A DNA stretch of 64,000 nt from Candidatus Fredericiella danica (GCA_016713335.1 JADJPH010000033.1:8318-72317); one strand, 5' to 3'; positions 27,460 to 37,905 are shown, counted from the first letter of the stretch. The notes: generated by a model from the sequence alone, not told the origin. A program made the numbers and translations.

Positions 27460-27493
27460 AAAAAAGGGGTGGCTGCTGGCCGCCCCTTTTTTT
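27460..27493 (+). terminator. Rho-independent terminator
   Basis: AAAAAAGGGG...GGC...GCC...CCCCTTTTTTT directly after the giant coiled-coil gene; GC stem with a seven-T run. Confidence 0.85.
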
Positions 27494-27858
27494 GTGCGCT
27501 GGTTTGGGCGCGATAGGGAAGGTGAATAGGTGCTCCACGGGTGCCAGGCCCACAGTTCGTCAGGGCCGGAGGGATCGGCCTGTGTCCCTCGGTTTGTGTG
27601 GCCGGCAAGGCACCGGTTAGCGGTCCGCCTATTCCAATTGCCCCTCGCATCTGGTATGATCTGAACAGGTCGCATCTACCACCGAGCACAATGCGCCATG
27701 ACACGCACCGCCGCCCATCTCGAAGCAATCCAACAGGCAAGCCTTGACGGCTACGCCCGCAACTCGTTGCGCCGCGCCGTCAAGGCTTGTTGTGAATGCA
27801 GACCCTTCATGGCTCGATATGGGCGAAATCATCCAATCACAGGAAACGGAGCAATTCA
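27494..27858. other. Intergenic region with a long hairpin
   Basis: About 365 bp without a recognised gene. A 67-codon frame from 27698 runs through the hairpin and overlaps the next gene; it has no ribosome site and I do not accept it. The notable content is the inverted repeat at 27738-27789. Confidence 0.5.
27738..27789. repeat. 52-bp hairpin element
   Basis: A 14-bp perfect stem (CAAGCCTTGACGGC at 27738-27751, complement 27776-27789). The loop itself contains a CGCAAC/GTTGCG inner stem, so nearly the whole 52 bp can fold. It lies about 70 bp before the Ntn-hydrolase start and has no T-run. It may be an RNA structure or a small mobile repeat. Confidence 0.6.
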
Positions 27859-28861
27859 ATGTGCACACGAGCCCTCTATGTTGGCGATGATAATCTCGTG
27901 ATCACCGGCCGGTCAATGGACTGGGGACAAGACATGTATTCAAATGCCTGGGTTTTCCCGCGCGGCATGGCGCGGGACGGTGCGGCCGGACCGAACAGCA
28001 TCAAGTGGGTGTCGAAGTATGGCAGCCTGGTCGTGTCGTGCTACGAGGCAGGCACCGCCGATGGTATGAACGAAGCGGGATTGGTCATCAATGGTCTCTA
28101 TCTCGCAGAATCCGACTATGGCCAACCCGATGGCCGGCCCGTGACTTCGATCATGGCCTTTGGGCAATATATACTTGACATGTTCGGCAGCGTTGCCGAA
28201 GCCGTCGCCGGATTGGCGCCCGATTCCATTCGGGTCATTGCGCCGATGCTGCCGAATGGCAGAGGCGCGACACAGCATGTGTCTTTGTCCGACGGCACCG
28301 GCGACTCGGCCATTGGCGAATATCTTGGTGGAAAGCTGGTGTTTCACCACGGCAAAGAATATAAGGTCATGACAAACTCGCCCACGTATGACGAGCAGCT
28401 TGCCATTAATACCTACTGGCAAGGCGTTGACCCGCTGACTTTCCTGCCCGGTTCCATCAACGCCGCCGACCGCTTTGCACGTTGCTCGTTCTTGATCGGC
28501 GCGATACCAACCAAGTTGGACCCGCATACCATCACCGCCGTGCCGGACGCGACGTATGAAAACCAGGCGGTTGCCGGCGTATTGAGCGTGATGCGCGATG
28601 GGCGTGCCTTTGGGGATCACCCATCCAACCAGACCCAATCTCTCGTCATCCCTGTGGCGTACGGTCTGGAACCACACGAGTAGGGTCTTTTTCTTCGACT
28701 CGGCCATGAGTCCCAGTACCTTCTGGGTGCCATTTTCCGAACTGGATTTTTCGGAGGGCGCGCCGGTGAAGAAGCTCACCATGGCCGGCGGCAAGGTTTA
28801 TGCAGGCAACGCCGCGAGCAAGTTCGAGCCGGCGAATCCGTTTGTGTTTATGTCCGCCTGA
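27859..28861 (+). CDS. Choloylglycine hydrolase/penicillin V acylase-family Ntn hydrolase (one frameshift)
   Basis: The ATG at 27859 is chosen because it places the nucleophile at Cys2 (MCTRALYVGDDNLVITGRSMDW), as the family requires; GGAG precedes it. Other features are GRSMDWGQD (Asp), GLVINGLYL and TNSPTYDEQL (Asn). Near 28595 an extra base breaks the frame; it continues MGVPLGITHPTRPNLSSSLW and RVFFFDSAMSPSTFWVPF to 28861. Restored length is about 334 residues. These enzymes hydrolyse amide bonds of N-acyl compounds such as penicillin V, bile salts or acyl-homoserine lactones; the substrate is not assigned. Motifs are complete, so the break is probably an error. Confidence 0.82.
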
Positions 28862-29040
28862 GCAGCAAAACGGTGTAAATGTATACCGGCCTCCCCTGCT
28901 ACGGCGGTCCCCGGCGGGCGCTATCGAGGCAGGGATTGACGAATGGACTTTGTCGGGGGGCGTGGTTAACTCATAGCCTTGGCCGTTGACCGGTTTGATT
29001 GACGCAAAATCTGCTTCGTTGCCGAGGACGTTCGTCAACC

Positions 29041-29275
29041 CCACCCTGACGGGATGGTGCGCTGACGGACGGGGGGACGGGGGGATCACCACCCTGACGG
29101 GATGGTGCTCGACGGGAGGGGGACGCTGGGACGGGGATCACCACCCTGACGGGATGGTGCTCTGACGGAGGTGCGCTGACGGGCTGACGGGGCGTGACAG
29201 AGGTGCGCTGACGAGGTGCGTGAGGAGGTGCGCGACGGGACCCTGACGGAGGTGCGCTGACAGAGGTGCGCTTAG
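29041..29275. repeat. Degenerate GC-rich tandem repeats with family A hairpins
   Basis: Three hairpin units of the type CACCACCCTGACGGGATGGTG (29041-29059, 29087-29107, 29139-29159) separated by G-runs, followed by shorter GAGGTGCGCTGAC-type repeats up to the end of the FAD oxidase gene. The same unit occurs upstream of nosD. The 28862-29040 stretch between the Ntn hydrolase and this array holds nothing recognisable. Confidence 0.75.
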
Positions 29276-30656
29276 TCGATGATCTTTCCTGGATTCAGAA
29301 TCCAATGCGGATCGAGTGTCCGCTTCAACTGGCGCATGACTTCGATTTCGGCGTCAGTGCGGGTGAAATTTAAATACGCCTTCTTTTCCAGCCCAATGCC
29401 GTGCTCCGCGGAGATCGAGCCACCAAGGGCGGAGCGGCTGATAGATGATCTCTTCGACCGTACGCCGATCCGAAGGCCGCAACGCCGGCGCCCAGACATT
29501 GACGTGCAGGTTGCCATCCGCCACGTGGCCGTAGACCCAGCAACGGCTGTCCGCACCAAAGCGATCGGCCATTGCTCCTGTCACCTGGCCCACATAGGCG
29601 GCCATTTCCCCGATCGGCAGGCTCACGTCGAAACCGAAGGTCAGCGCATGCTGCTTTTCGATCTGCTCCGAATCGTCGCGGATGCGCCAGAGCGCCTCGC
29701 GCTGCGTCGCTGAGCCCGCTACCACCGCATCTTCAAACAATTCTTGCTCCTGCGCACGCGCCAGCGCCGCTTCAAAGCGCACGCGTCTGCGCCGTGTCCG
29801 CACCCAGGCTCTCTGCCAGTACATAAAGCGGATAGCGCTGGGGCAGCGGTGGGGTGGACGGCGCAGGTGGCGTCGTTGTCAGCCGGTAGTAGGCGTTCCA
29901 CATCACTTCAAAGGACGCCAGCTCGCCGGCAAGATCGTGCTGCAGGCTGTGCAGCAGCGCAACCGCCGTCGGGAAATCCTGCAGCCCGATCAGCGCGGTC
30001 CCGAACCCGCCCGGCGCCGGGTAGAGACGGAGCACCAGCCGGGTGATTACGCCGAGCGTGCCTTCGCTACCGATAAAAAGTTGTTTCAAATCGTAGCCGG
30101 CATTGTTTTTGAGCATGCGATTGAGGGAGGTCAGGGTGGTCCCGTCCGCCAACACAACCTCCATACCCAGCACCAGTTCGCGCATCATGCCGTAACGAAG
30201 GACGCGGACGCCGCCGGCATTGGTGGCCGCGCAGCCGCCGATGGTCGCCGATCCCCGTGCACCCAGGTCAAGCGGGAAGATCAGCCCAGCCGCCGCGGCG
30301 GCTTCTTGCACGCGTTGCAACGGCGCCCCGGCCTGCACGGTCATCGTGTGATTTGCGCCATCGATCTCTTCCACCTCTGCCATCCGCTCCAGTGAAAGGA
30401 TGAGGTCTTCGCCCGTCGTGTGCGTGGCGTCCACCAGGTTCGTGCGCCCACCCTGGGTGACGAGCGGCTGCCGCGCCGCGTGACAGAGCGACAGGATCTC
30501 TGCCACCTGTTCCGTCGTGCGCGGGCGCAGAATCGCCGCCGCCCGCAGCGGTGCGGGATCGATCCAACTGGTTGCGCGGGCGGAGACCGCCGCGCCGGTC
30601 AAGATGGCGCCATCGTCCAGGCGCGCTGCCAGTGCATCAAGGAGTGATTGGTTCAT
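29272..30656 (-). CDS. FAD-linked oxidase, GlcD/D-lactate dehydrogenase type (two frameshifts)
   Basis: The N-terminal PCMH FAD domain is complete: RPRTTEQVAEILSLCHAARQ, VTQGGRTNLVDATH, LDLGARGSATIGGCAATNAG, GSEGTLGVITRLVLRLYP. Near 29777 the frame shifts to RFEAALARAQEQELFED and SRCWVYGHVADGNLHVNVW, and near 29440 to SALGGSISAEHGIGLEKK and LKRTLDPHWILNPGKI. These are the classic cap-domain and C-terminal motifs (HGxGxxK, LDPxxxLNPGK). Restored length is about 461 residues. It oxidises a 2-hydroxy acid. Its ATG overlaps the stop of the aminotransferase gene (ATGA), so the two probably act on the same pathway. Confidence 0.82.
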
Positions 30657-31796
30657 GGCTGTGCGTCGATGGCTGCGCGTAGCCTGGCCACGCCTTCGGT
30701 GAGTTGCTCATCCTCATAGAAGGCAAAACTCAGGCGAGCGTAGTTGTTGTAACCGTTCTGACTGGAGAAGCGGACGCCGGGCCGGTAACCCACTTTGTGG
30801 CCGGTCGCCTGCTCTATCAGTTTGGCAGTGTCGACTGCTTCGTCAAAGCCGACCCAGAAGAAGTAGCCGCCGGCCGGCGTGCGGTAGGTAATACGGTCGC
30901 CGAACTCCGCCTGCAAGGCCCGATCCATGGCGAGCAGGCGGTGGCGATAGGTGCTGTGCAATTGATCGAGGTATGCGCCCTGCCAGCCCTCCTCGAGCGC
31001 TACCCGGATGAGTCCTGACGTAAAAGGGATTCAACCCACCGCCGCTGTCGAGCAGACCACTGTTGACCAGCCGTTGGACATGGTCTGGCGCTGCCTGGAT
31101 CCATCCGAGTCGCAGCCCCGGCGCCAGGATCTTCGAGAACGAACCCAGCGACAAGACGCGGCCGCCTGCGGTCTGTGCGGCCAGTGGCGGGGGCGGTGCG
31201 CCCGTATAGGTGAGCAGATGATAGACCTCGTCGGCGACGACCAAGAAGTCGTGTTCGGCGGCAAGTTCGACGAGCCTCCGCCGGCGTGCTTCGGGCAAAG
31301 TGCGCCCGGCAGGATTCTGGTGGGTTGGGATGACGTAGAGCAGGGCGGGCCGGTCGTGGCGCAGCGCCGCTTCCAGCGCTTCGATGTCCAGTCCATCCGC
31401 ATCGGTCGGCAGGCTGACGACGCGCAGCCGGTGGTCGGCGAATACACGCAGCGCCAGGAAGTACGTTGGCTCCTCGACAAAGATCGTGTCACCCGGTTGG
31501 GTGTACAGGGTGCAGATCAGGTCAAGCCCCAGCGATGCGCCGGACGTCACGAAGAGATCGCCGCCGTCGACCGGGAACCCGTATCGTGGCGTCAGAAAAT
31601 TGGCCAGCGCACGCCGAAAATAGCCATCGCCCTGCTCAAGACCGTATTGGAGGAGCGATGCATCGGCCTGATCCAGTCGCTGTGCGGCTGCGCGCGCCAT
31701 CAGTGCGCGGGGCAGGAGCGTATCGGCCGGATGGCCGATCCCCAGGTCGATGACGCCTGCGGGCACTTCAGATTGGGTGGTTTGCAGAGTAGACAT
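30653..31796 (-). CDS. PLP-dependent aminotransferase, class I/II (2-aminoadipate/MocR-like, one frameshift)
   Basis: No GntR domain, so it is a stand-alone enzyme of about 382 residues. Motifs: VIDLGIGHPADTLLP, VTSGASLGLDLICTLY, VEEPTYFLAL, YVIPTHQNPAGRTLP, VVADEVYHLL, and SLGSFSKILAPGLRLGWIQ with the PLP lysine in SFSK. At about 31028 a T-run carries one extra base; the protein then reads FTSGLIRVALEEGWQ and TPAGGYFFWVGF to the stop. It transfers amino groups between a dicarboxylic or branched amino acid and a 2-oxo acid. It is coupled by overlap to the FAD oxidase. Confidence 0.82.
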
Positions 31797-31919
31797 GGAA
31801 TGGTCTCCGCGACGGTTGTTATCGTGTGCGTGGAAGAGGTTTCTATGTTATAAGAAGTTTATCGTCGCAACCAACTCTCCACACCCCTGAGAGGCGCAAA
31901 CAAGTTGAAGGAGACGCCC

Positions 31920-33178
31920 ATGAGCAACCCGGTTGATCTGCTTTCGCCGGTTTGGACGCACCTCACCCAGGTCCAACCCGTGCGCGGCGAGGGGATCTAT
32001 CTCTACGACGCCGAGGGGACGCGCTACACCGATTTCACGTCCGGCATCGGTGTCACCAACACGGGACACTGCCATCCCCGCGTGGTCCAGGCGATCCAGG
32101 CGCAGGCGGGTGAGCTGATCTTTGGCCAGATGAACATCGTGGTCTCCCCTGCCGCTATCCGGCTTGCCGAGAAGTTAAACGAAGTGACGCCTGCCCCGAT
32201 CGATCGTTTCTTCTTCTCCAACAGTGGCGCCGAAGCGGTCGAAGCCTCGGTGAAACTGGCGCATGGCAACCCATCGCCGCAACATCGTCGTATTTCAGGG
32301 CAGTTTTCATGGTCGCACACATCAGGCCATGGCCATGACGACCTCAAAGTACACGTACCGGTACGACTACCAACCACTGCCCGGTGGGATCTTCGTCACG
32401 CCGTTTCCCTACGCGTTCTACTATGGCTGGAGTGAAGCACAGGCGACAGAATTCGCGTTGCGCCAGTTGGACTTGCTGCTGCACGGCCAGACGGCGCCGG
32501 ACGAGACGGCGGCAATCGTGATTGAGCCAGTGTTGGGCGAGGGGGGGGTATGTCCCGGCGCCGGCGCCATTCCTGCGCGAATTACGCACGCTCTGCGACC
32601 GCCACGGGATCTTGCTGGTGGTGGATGAAGTGCAGACGGGCTTTGGCCGCACCGGCAAGTTCTTTGCCTTTGAACACGCGGGCATCGTGCCTGACATCAT
32701 GGTGATTGCCAAAGGGCTGGGCAGCGGCATGCCGATTTCGGGCATCGCGTCACACGCCGATCTGATGGCGCATTGGAAGGCCGGCACACATGGCGGCACC
32801 TATGGCGGCGGTAACGCACTCGCGGCGGCCGCCGCAGCGGCGACGATCGACGTCATCCGCGAGGAAGGGCTCGTCGACAATGCAGCCGCCATGGGGCAAC
32901 GTCTCGTCCAGGGGCTGCGCGATCTTCAGGCAGAATATCCTGTCATCGGCGATGTGCGCGGTTTGGGGCTGATGATCGGCGTCGAGTTCATGCAGGGTGG
33001 TCAGGCTGCGCCGGAAGTTGCGGCGCGCGTCCAGAAGGCGTGCCTCCAGCGTAATTTGCTACTGCTCACATGTGGCACCTATGGCAATGTCATCCGGTGG
33101 ATTCCGCCGTTGGTGGTCACTGCCGCTCAAATCGATGAAGCGCTTGGCGTCTTCAATGAAGCATTGGCGGCAGCGTAG
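31920..33178 (+). CDS. Class III aminotransferase (4-aminobutyrate aminotransferase-like, two frameshifts)
   Basis: The ATG at 31920 follows AAGGAG. The N-terminus reads YLYDAEGTRYTDFTSGIGVTN and FFFSNSGAEAVEASVKLA. Near 32265 an indel in a GCGC tract shifts to RRNIVVFQGSFHGRT; near 32540 a run of eight G, one too many, shifts to YVPAPAPFLRELRTLCDRHG. Later motifs are complete: VVDEVQTGFGRTGKFFA, VIAKGLGSGMP (PLP Lys) and GGTYGGGNALA. Restored length is about 420 residues. It lies directly upstream of a polar amino-acid uptake system, suggesting use of imported amino acids or GABA-like compounds (inference). Confidence 0.84.
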
Positions 33179-33233
33179 TTTTATTCGCTTGATTTGTTGA
33201 TTCAAAAGTTCAATTTGGTGATTCGGAGGCAAC

Positions 33234-34091
33234 ATGAAGAAAGTTAGTGGTGTTTTGATTCTGCTGGTTGTTACTGCAATGGTATTGGGCGCGTGCACCG
33301 CGGTGCAGCCGGGCGCAGTTCCTGCAGCGCCAGCGGCAACGACCAGTGGCGACGAGGCCGTAGCGCCAGCAGCAAGCGACGGCCAAATGGCGAAGGTCAA
33401 GGCGGCCGGTAAGCTCGTCGCCGGCACTTCTGCCGACTATCCGCCCTATGAGTCAGTCGACGCCGACGGCAAGTTTGTCGGCTATGATATGGACTTGATT
33501 CGCGCCATCGGTGAGAAGCTGGGCGTCGAGGTCGAGATTCAGGATATGCCGTTTGACTCGTTGATCGCCGCGGTCCAGCAGGGCAAGATCGACGTAATCA
33601 TCGCCGCCATGCAGGCGACGCCCGAGCGTGATGAGCAGGTGGACTTCACGATCGAATACCGGCCCACCAAGGATGCGTTCCTGGGTAAGGGCGACAGCAC
33701 GCTGACGATTGCCAAGCCTGAAGATGCAGGGGGCAAGACCATCGGCGCGCAGACCGGCACCGTGCAGGAGAAGTGGATTCAGGACAATCTGGTGGCAACC
33801 GGTTTGACGAGCGCGGATCAGGTTTCCTCCTACGAACGCGCCGACCAGGCCGCGTTGGACGTTGCCAGCGGCCGCATCGAGCTGATGCTGATCGACGCCG
33901 AACCGGCGATCTCGCTCGCCGAGAACAACGGCTTGAAGGTTCTGCTGCTGACGTCAGACACGACCAAGGGTGGCAAGTCGATCGCCCTCCCGAATGGATC
34001 GGATCTGAAGGCAGAGATCGACAAGATCATCGCCGAATTCCAGGCAGATGGCACGATTCAGAAGATTCAGGAAGCAAATGGGCTTCCCTGA
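33234..34091 (+). CDS. Polar amino-acid ABC transporter substrate-binding lipoprotein
   Basis: 285 residues. Lipoprotein signal with VLGAC, a linker, and an SBP_bac_3 domain: GTSADYPPYESVDADGKFVG, DLIRAIGEKLGVEVEIQDMP, FDSLIAAVQQGKIDVIIAAM and IGAQTGTVQEKW. Typical of glutamine/arginine/cystine receptors. RBS GGAGG precedes the ATG. It is the first gene of a complete four-gene transporter. Confidence 0.92.
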   Translation: MKKVSGVLILLVVTAMVLGACTAVQPGAVPAAPAATTSGDEAVAPAASDGQMAKVKAAGKLVAGTSADYPPYESVDADGKFVGYDMDLIRAIGEKLGVEVEIQDMPFDSLIAAVQQGKIDVIIAAMQATPERDEQVDFTIEYRPTKDAFLGKGDSTLTIAKPEDAGGKTIGAQTGTVQEKWIQDNLVATGLTSADQVSSYERADQAALDVASGRIELMLIDAEPAISLAENNGLKVLLLTSDTTKGGKSIALPNGSDLKAEIDKIIAEFQADGTIQKIQEANGLP

Positions 34092-34216
34092 CAGATGTCG
34101 TAGTTTGGATGTGATTGAGGAGGATGCGCATAATCAATAATCCGATGCGCACCTTCCTCTTTCCCTCTCACAGCACCTGTTACCACCATTTCTTCCGTCC
34201 GCCCGTGTGATTGTCC

Positions 34217-34867
34217 ATGGAATTTGTCCAGAAGTTCATCACGACTTTTCAATTTATCGTCGAAGGACTGTGGGTTACGATCGGGGTGACGGTCGTGGCG
34301 CTGGCAGTAGGGTTTGTGCTCGGCATTCTGGCCGGCGTTGCGCGCGTTTACGGCAACAAGTTTTTAGCGGGCATTGGGACAACGTATAGCGTCGTTGTCC
34401 GCGCGGTGCCGGTCATTGTCATTATTTTCATTCTCTTCTTTGTCATCTCTTCGCTGGTCGATCTGACGGCATTTTGGGCTGGGAGCCTGGCGCTCGGTTT
34501 TGCGAGTGGCGCCTACCAGACGGAGATTTTTCGCGGCGCACTTCGGTCTGTCTCCGGGGGACAGATGACGGCAGCTAGCGCAATTGGGATGAGCCGGTGG
34601 CAGGCAATCCGGCACATCATCTTGCCGCAGGCTTTGCGGCTGGCGCTGCCGGCCTGGGGGAACGAAGCGACCCTGGTTTTGAAAGATTCCACGCTTGTGT
34701 TCGCCGTTGGCGTGCCCGAGGTGCTGCGCCGCGCTGAGTATGTCAAGGCGCGCACGTTTGATCCCTTCTTTGCCTACAGCGTCGCGCTGTTGCTTTATCT
34801 GGCTTTGACCTTGGTGACAACGCAGGTGCTGCGCCAGGCGGAGAACCGCTACCGGTTGAGACTCTGA
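34217..34867 (+). CDS. Amino-acid ABC transporter permease (HisM/GlnP-type), first
   Basis: 216 residues from the ATG at 34217; a TTG two codons earlier is possible. Several membrane spans and the EAA loop (GMSRWQAIRHIILPQALRLA) that docks the ATPase. The typical N-terminal FxxGLWVTIGVTVVALA and SGAYQTEIFRGALRSV motifs are intact. It forms a heterodimer with the second permease at 35650. Confidence 0.9.
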   Translation: MEFVQKFITTFQFIVEGLWVTIGVTVVALAVGFVLGILAGVARVYGNKFLAGIGTTYSVVVRAVPVIVIIFILFFVISSLVDLTAFWAGSLALGFASGAYQTEIFRGALRSVSGGQMTAASAIGMSRWQAIRHIILPQALRLALPAWGNEATLVLKDSTLVFAVGVPEVLRRAEYVKARTFDPFFAYSVALLLYLALTLVTTQVLRQAENRYRLRL

Positions 34868-34881
34868 GTACTGTTAAGCAT

Positions 34882-35625
34882 ATGACTAATTCTGAAGCTG
34901 CGAAAACGCAACCAATCGTCCGCCTTGAAGACATTTATAAGGCATTCGGCGTTACCGAGGTCTTGAAAGGCGTCAGCCTTTCGCTGATGCCCCAGGAAGT
35001 GGTGGTGCTCGTGGGGCCATCGGGTACGGGCAAGAGCACTCTGTTGCGCTGCGTTAACTTGCTCAGCCGGCCCGACAAAGGCCGGATCTGGCTGGAGGAA
35101 CTGGAGATCACGGCGCCTGGGGTGAACGAGGACAAGGTGCGGCAGCGGGTCGGGATGGTCTTTCAGGAATTCAATTTATTCACCCATCTCACCGCGCTTG
35201 AAAATGTGATGATTGGGATGACCAAGGTCCTCAAGATGGACAAGCGCGCCGCGCATGCAAAGGCGCTTGAGGAGTTGGAGCGGGTGGGGCTGGCCAATCG
35301 GGCCGATCACTATCCGGCACAACTCTCTGGCGGCCAAAAGCAACGCGTGGCGATTGCCCGCGCCCTGGGGATGGATCCACATGTCATGCTCTTTGACGAA
35401 CCGACCTCGGCACTCGACCCGGAGTTGACCGGTGAAGTGCTGGCGGTGATGCAGAAGTTGGCCTTCGAAGGCATGACGATGATGGTGGTGTCGCACGAAA
35501 TGGGGTTCGCCCGGGAAGTGGCGGATCGGGTTGTCTTTATGGAAGGTGGCTACATCGTCGAGGCAGGACCGCCGGAGCAGATGTTTGATCACCCGCAGGT
35601 TGACCGTACGCGCGTTTCTCAATAA
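34882..35625 (+). CDS. Amino-acid ABC transporter ATP-binding protein (GlnQ-type)
   Basis: 247 residues. Walker A GPSGTGKST, Q-loop VFQEFNLFTHLTALENVMIG, signature LSGGQKQRVAIARAL, Walker B VMLFDEPTSALD, H-loop VVSHEMGFAREVADR. Full length and intact. It lies between the two permease genes of the same transporter. Confidence 0.94.
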   Translation: MTNSEAAKTQPIVRLEDIYKAFGVTEVLKGVSLSLMPQEVVVLVGPSGTGKSTLLRCVNLLSRPDKGRIWLEELEITAPGVNEDKVRQRVGMVFQEFNLFTHLTALENVMIGMTKVLKMDKRAAHAKALEELERVGLANRADHYPAQLSGGQKQRVAIARALGMDPHVMLFDEPTSALDPELTGEVLAVMQKLAFEGMTMMVVSHEMGFAREVADRVVFMEGGYIVEAGPPEQMFDHPQVDRTRVSQ

Positions 35626-35649
35626 GATCTCGGCATTTGAGAAAAAAGC

Positions 35650-36336
35650 ATGAATGACTTCCTGATGTTTTTGCAGGACGTGATTCCGAGTTTGCTCAAG
35701 GGCACGGTCATCACGCTGGAGATCGCAGGCGTTTCCCTCTTACTCGGCGTTGTCGTCGGTCTGCCCGTTGGGCTTGGGCGCGTCTACGGCCCAACCTGGC
35801 TCAAACGGGTGCTCGGCATCTACACCACGTTCTTCCAGGGCACACCGTTGCTGATCCAACTTTTCTTTGTCTACTACGGTTTGCCGGCCGCAGGCATCAC
35901 ATTCGACCGGTTTACGGCGGCGTTCCTGACGCTGGGTCTTAACAGCGGCGCCTACCAGGCGGAATATCTGCGAGGCGCGCTGCAATCGGTCAGCGAGGGA
36001 CAGATGACGGCCGCGCGTGCCATCGGGATGAGCAAGTGGCAGGCGATTCGAGCGATCATCCTGCCGCAGGCGCTGCGTCTCGTGCTGCCGGCCTGGTCCA
36101 ACGAAGCGATCTCGATGCTGAAATACACGGCCGTGGTTTATCTGATCGCGGTGCCTGACCTCATGGGGCAGGCGAAAATTCTGTCGAGCAAATACTTTGC
36201 ACCCATTCAGATCTATCTGATCGTGGCGGTCTTCTACCTGGTATTGGTCGGGATCACTTACTTCGTCCTCCGCGCGGTTGAGAAGCGGGCCGGCATTCCT
36301 GGCTTGACCTACTCCCCAGAGCACGGCGGCGCTTGA
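35650..36336 (+). CDS. Amino-acid ABC transporter permease, second
   Basis: 228 residues, paralogous to the first permease: SLLKGTVITLEIAGVSLLLG, FFQGTPLLIQLFFVYYGLP, SGAYQAEYLRGALQSVSEGQ and the EAA loop GMSKWQAIRAIILPQALRLV. The two permeases share about half of their residues. This completes the transporter as receptor-permease-ATPase-permease. Confidence 0.92.
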   Translation: MNDFLMFLQDVIPSLLKGTVITLEIAGVSLLLGVVVGLPVGLGRVYGPTWLKRVLGIYTTFFQGTPLLIQLFFVYYGLPAAGITFDRFTAAFLTLGLNSGAYQAEYLRGALQSVSEGQMTAARAIGMSKWQAIRAIILPQALRLVLPAWSNEAISMLKYTAVVYLIAVPDLMGQAKILSSKYFAPIQIYLIVAVFYLVLVGITYFVLRAVEKRAGIPGLTYSPEHGGA

Positions 36337-36357
36337 GCATCAATAAGGGAATGCGTT

Positions 36358-36600
36358 ATGAGTAAAAACAAGCGTAGCTGGCATGACTTGAGCATCGTGC
36401 AGAAGATTGGCATCATCCTTGCCGGCATCGTGCAGTTTGCTTTGTTGGCGGTGGCCCTGGTCGATCTTGTACGGCGTCCCGCCATCGGGGTGCGCTGGGG
36501 CAAGTGGATCTGGCTGCCGATTATCTTCATCAACTTCTTTGGGCCAATCGCCTACTTTTTGCTGGGTCGCAAGCGTCTGCCCCGTGCACCTGCTCGGTGA
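36358..36600 (+). CDS. Small PLDc_N-type membrane protein
   Basis: 80 residues with two membrane spans (IGIILAGIVQFALLAVALVDL and WLPIIFINFFGPIAYFLLG), separated by RRPAIGVRWGKW. The terminal FGPIAYFLLGRKR is the signature of the phospholipase D N-terminal (PLDc_N) family, small membrane proteins of unknown role. It lies 21 bp after the permease gene and overlaps the probable start of the next gene. Confidence 0.75.
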   Translation: MSKNKRSWHDLSIVQKIGIILAGIVQFALLAVALVDLVRRPAIGVRWGKWIWLPIIFINFFGPIAYFLLGRKRLPRAPAR

Positions 36601-37822
36601 GTTGGGCGCGCTGCAAGGCGCCACTGTCATTACCGCCGCTCCGGTTGAACCCACGACTAACGTGGCGGCTACCATCGACCGAGCGCTGGAACATCCCGTC
36701 GGGACGCCGGCGCTTGCCACGCTTGCTGCGACCGCGAAGCGTGTGGCAATCATCGTCGATGATGGCACGCGCAAAACCCCAGTGAACCGGATTCTGCCCC
36801 CATTGTTGGCGGCACTTGATGCTGGCGGCGTCCCCGCAGACGCGGTTCAAATCGTTGTTGCCCTGGGGACGCACCGGCCATTGACGCCAGCCGAGTTGGC
36901 GTACAAGATTGGCGCCGAGGTGGTGGCGCGCTACCCTGTCATCAATGTTTCCTGCACGGATGCGGATGCGTTCGTGCAGGTTGGTGAGGACGATGAGATC
37001 CCGGCCTTTGTATTAAGAGACGTGCTGGAGGCCGACCTGCGGATCGGGGTGGGCATGATCACACCGCACCTTGATGCCGGGTTTAGTGGCGGTGCGAAGA
37101 TCATCTTGCCGGGCGTCTGCGCCCTGGCCACGGTTGACGCGTTTCACCGTGCGTCGGCATTTGTTGCCGGCAACCAACTGGGCCGCGTGGCTGCACCGCT
37201 CCGGGTCCGGTTAGAGGCATTTGTGGCGCGCCATGCGCCCCTGGCGTTGATCGTGAATGCCGTACTGACACCTGAGGGCGCGCTCTACGGCTGCGTCGCC
37301 GGTGATCCAATCCTGGCGCACCGCGCCGGCGTTGAACTGGCACGCGCGGTCTATGGGGTGCGACTTTCGCAGCGTTATCCCGTCGTCGTTGCCGATGCGG
37401 CACCCTACGATCAGGATCTGTGGCAGAGTATCAAGGGTGCATGGGCGGGCGACCTGGCTACTGCCGATGGCGGCACGTTGATCTTGGTCACTGCCGCGCC
37501 CGAAGGAAACAGCAATTATCCCGACGTACCGCGCTATGCAGGCATGGCTCCTGACCTTGTACGACAGCGCCTGCTGGACGGCACGATCCAGGATTCGCTA
37601 CAGGCGGCGACAGGGTCCTCTGGGGTGAGTTGCAGCGACGGGTCAGACTGGTGCTGGTTTCGCCCACCTTGGGAAAGGCGACCGCTGACGCAATGGGAGC
37701 GGGTTATGCGCCTGCACTGAGTGCGGCGCTCGAAATCTGCCCTGGAGTCGTTGCCTGCGGGCCAACGCGAGCGAGCAGTGGCTGTTCTCCCTAATGCAGG
37801 TGTGGTTCTGCCGATGCTATAG
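36584..37822 (+). CDS. LarA-like (DUF2088) protein, lactate racemase family (two frameshifts)
   Basis: I place the start at the GTG at 36584, since homology begins at once (GATVITAAPVEP); the true N-terminus may be damaged. Motifs: KRVAIIVDDGTRKTPVNRIL, VVALGTHRPLTPAE, GVGMITPHLDAGFSGGAKII and NAVLTPEGALYGCVAGDPI. These fit LarA and relatives, which bind Ni-pincer nucleotide and racemise or epimerise 2-hydroxy acids. At about 37610 a G is missing from a G-run and the frame continues VLWGELQRRVRLVLVSPTLG; near 37735 an extra A leads to SALESLPAGQ and VAVLPNAGVVLPML before the stop at 37822. Whether the nickel-site His residues are kept is partly visible only (GTHR, TPHLD). Restored length is about 412 residues. 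Confidence 0.72.
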
Positions 37823-37905
37823 GCATACTCCTCTTGCGCAGGGTGTCGGGATCTTGTCGTAAGTGTTTCGAGTTTTTGGGATTCGCCCTGGTCGGTGAGC
37901 GGATC

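Noticed and set aside
27698..27901. A 67-codon plus-strand frame (MTRTAAHLEAIQQASLDG...)
   Set aside because: It runs through the 52-bp hairpin, has no ribosome site and overlaps the Ntn-hydrolase gene in another frame; no family is recognised.
29041..29275. Repeat array as a CRISPR
   Set aside because: Units are unequal, spacers are not unique fixed-length sequences, and no cas genes are present.
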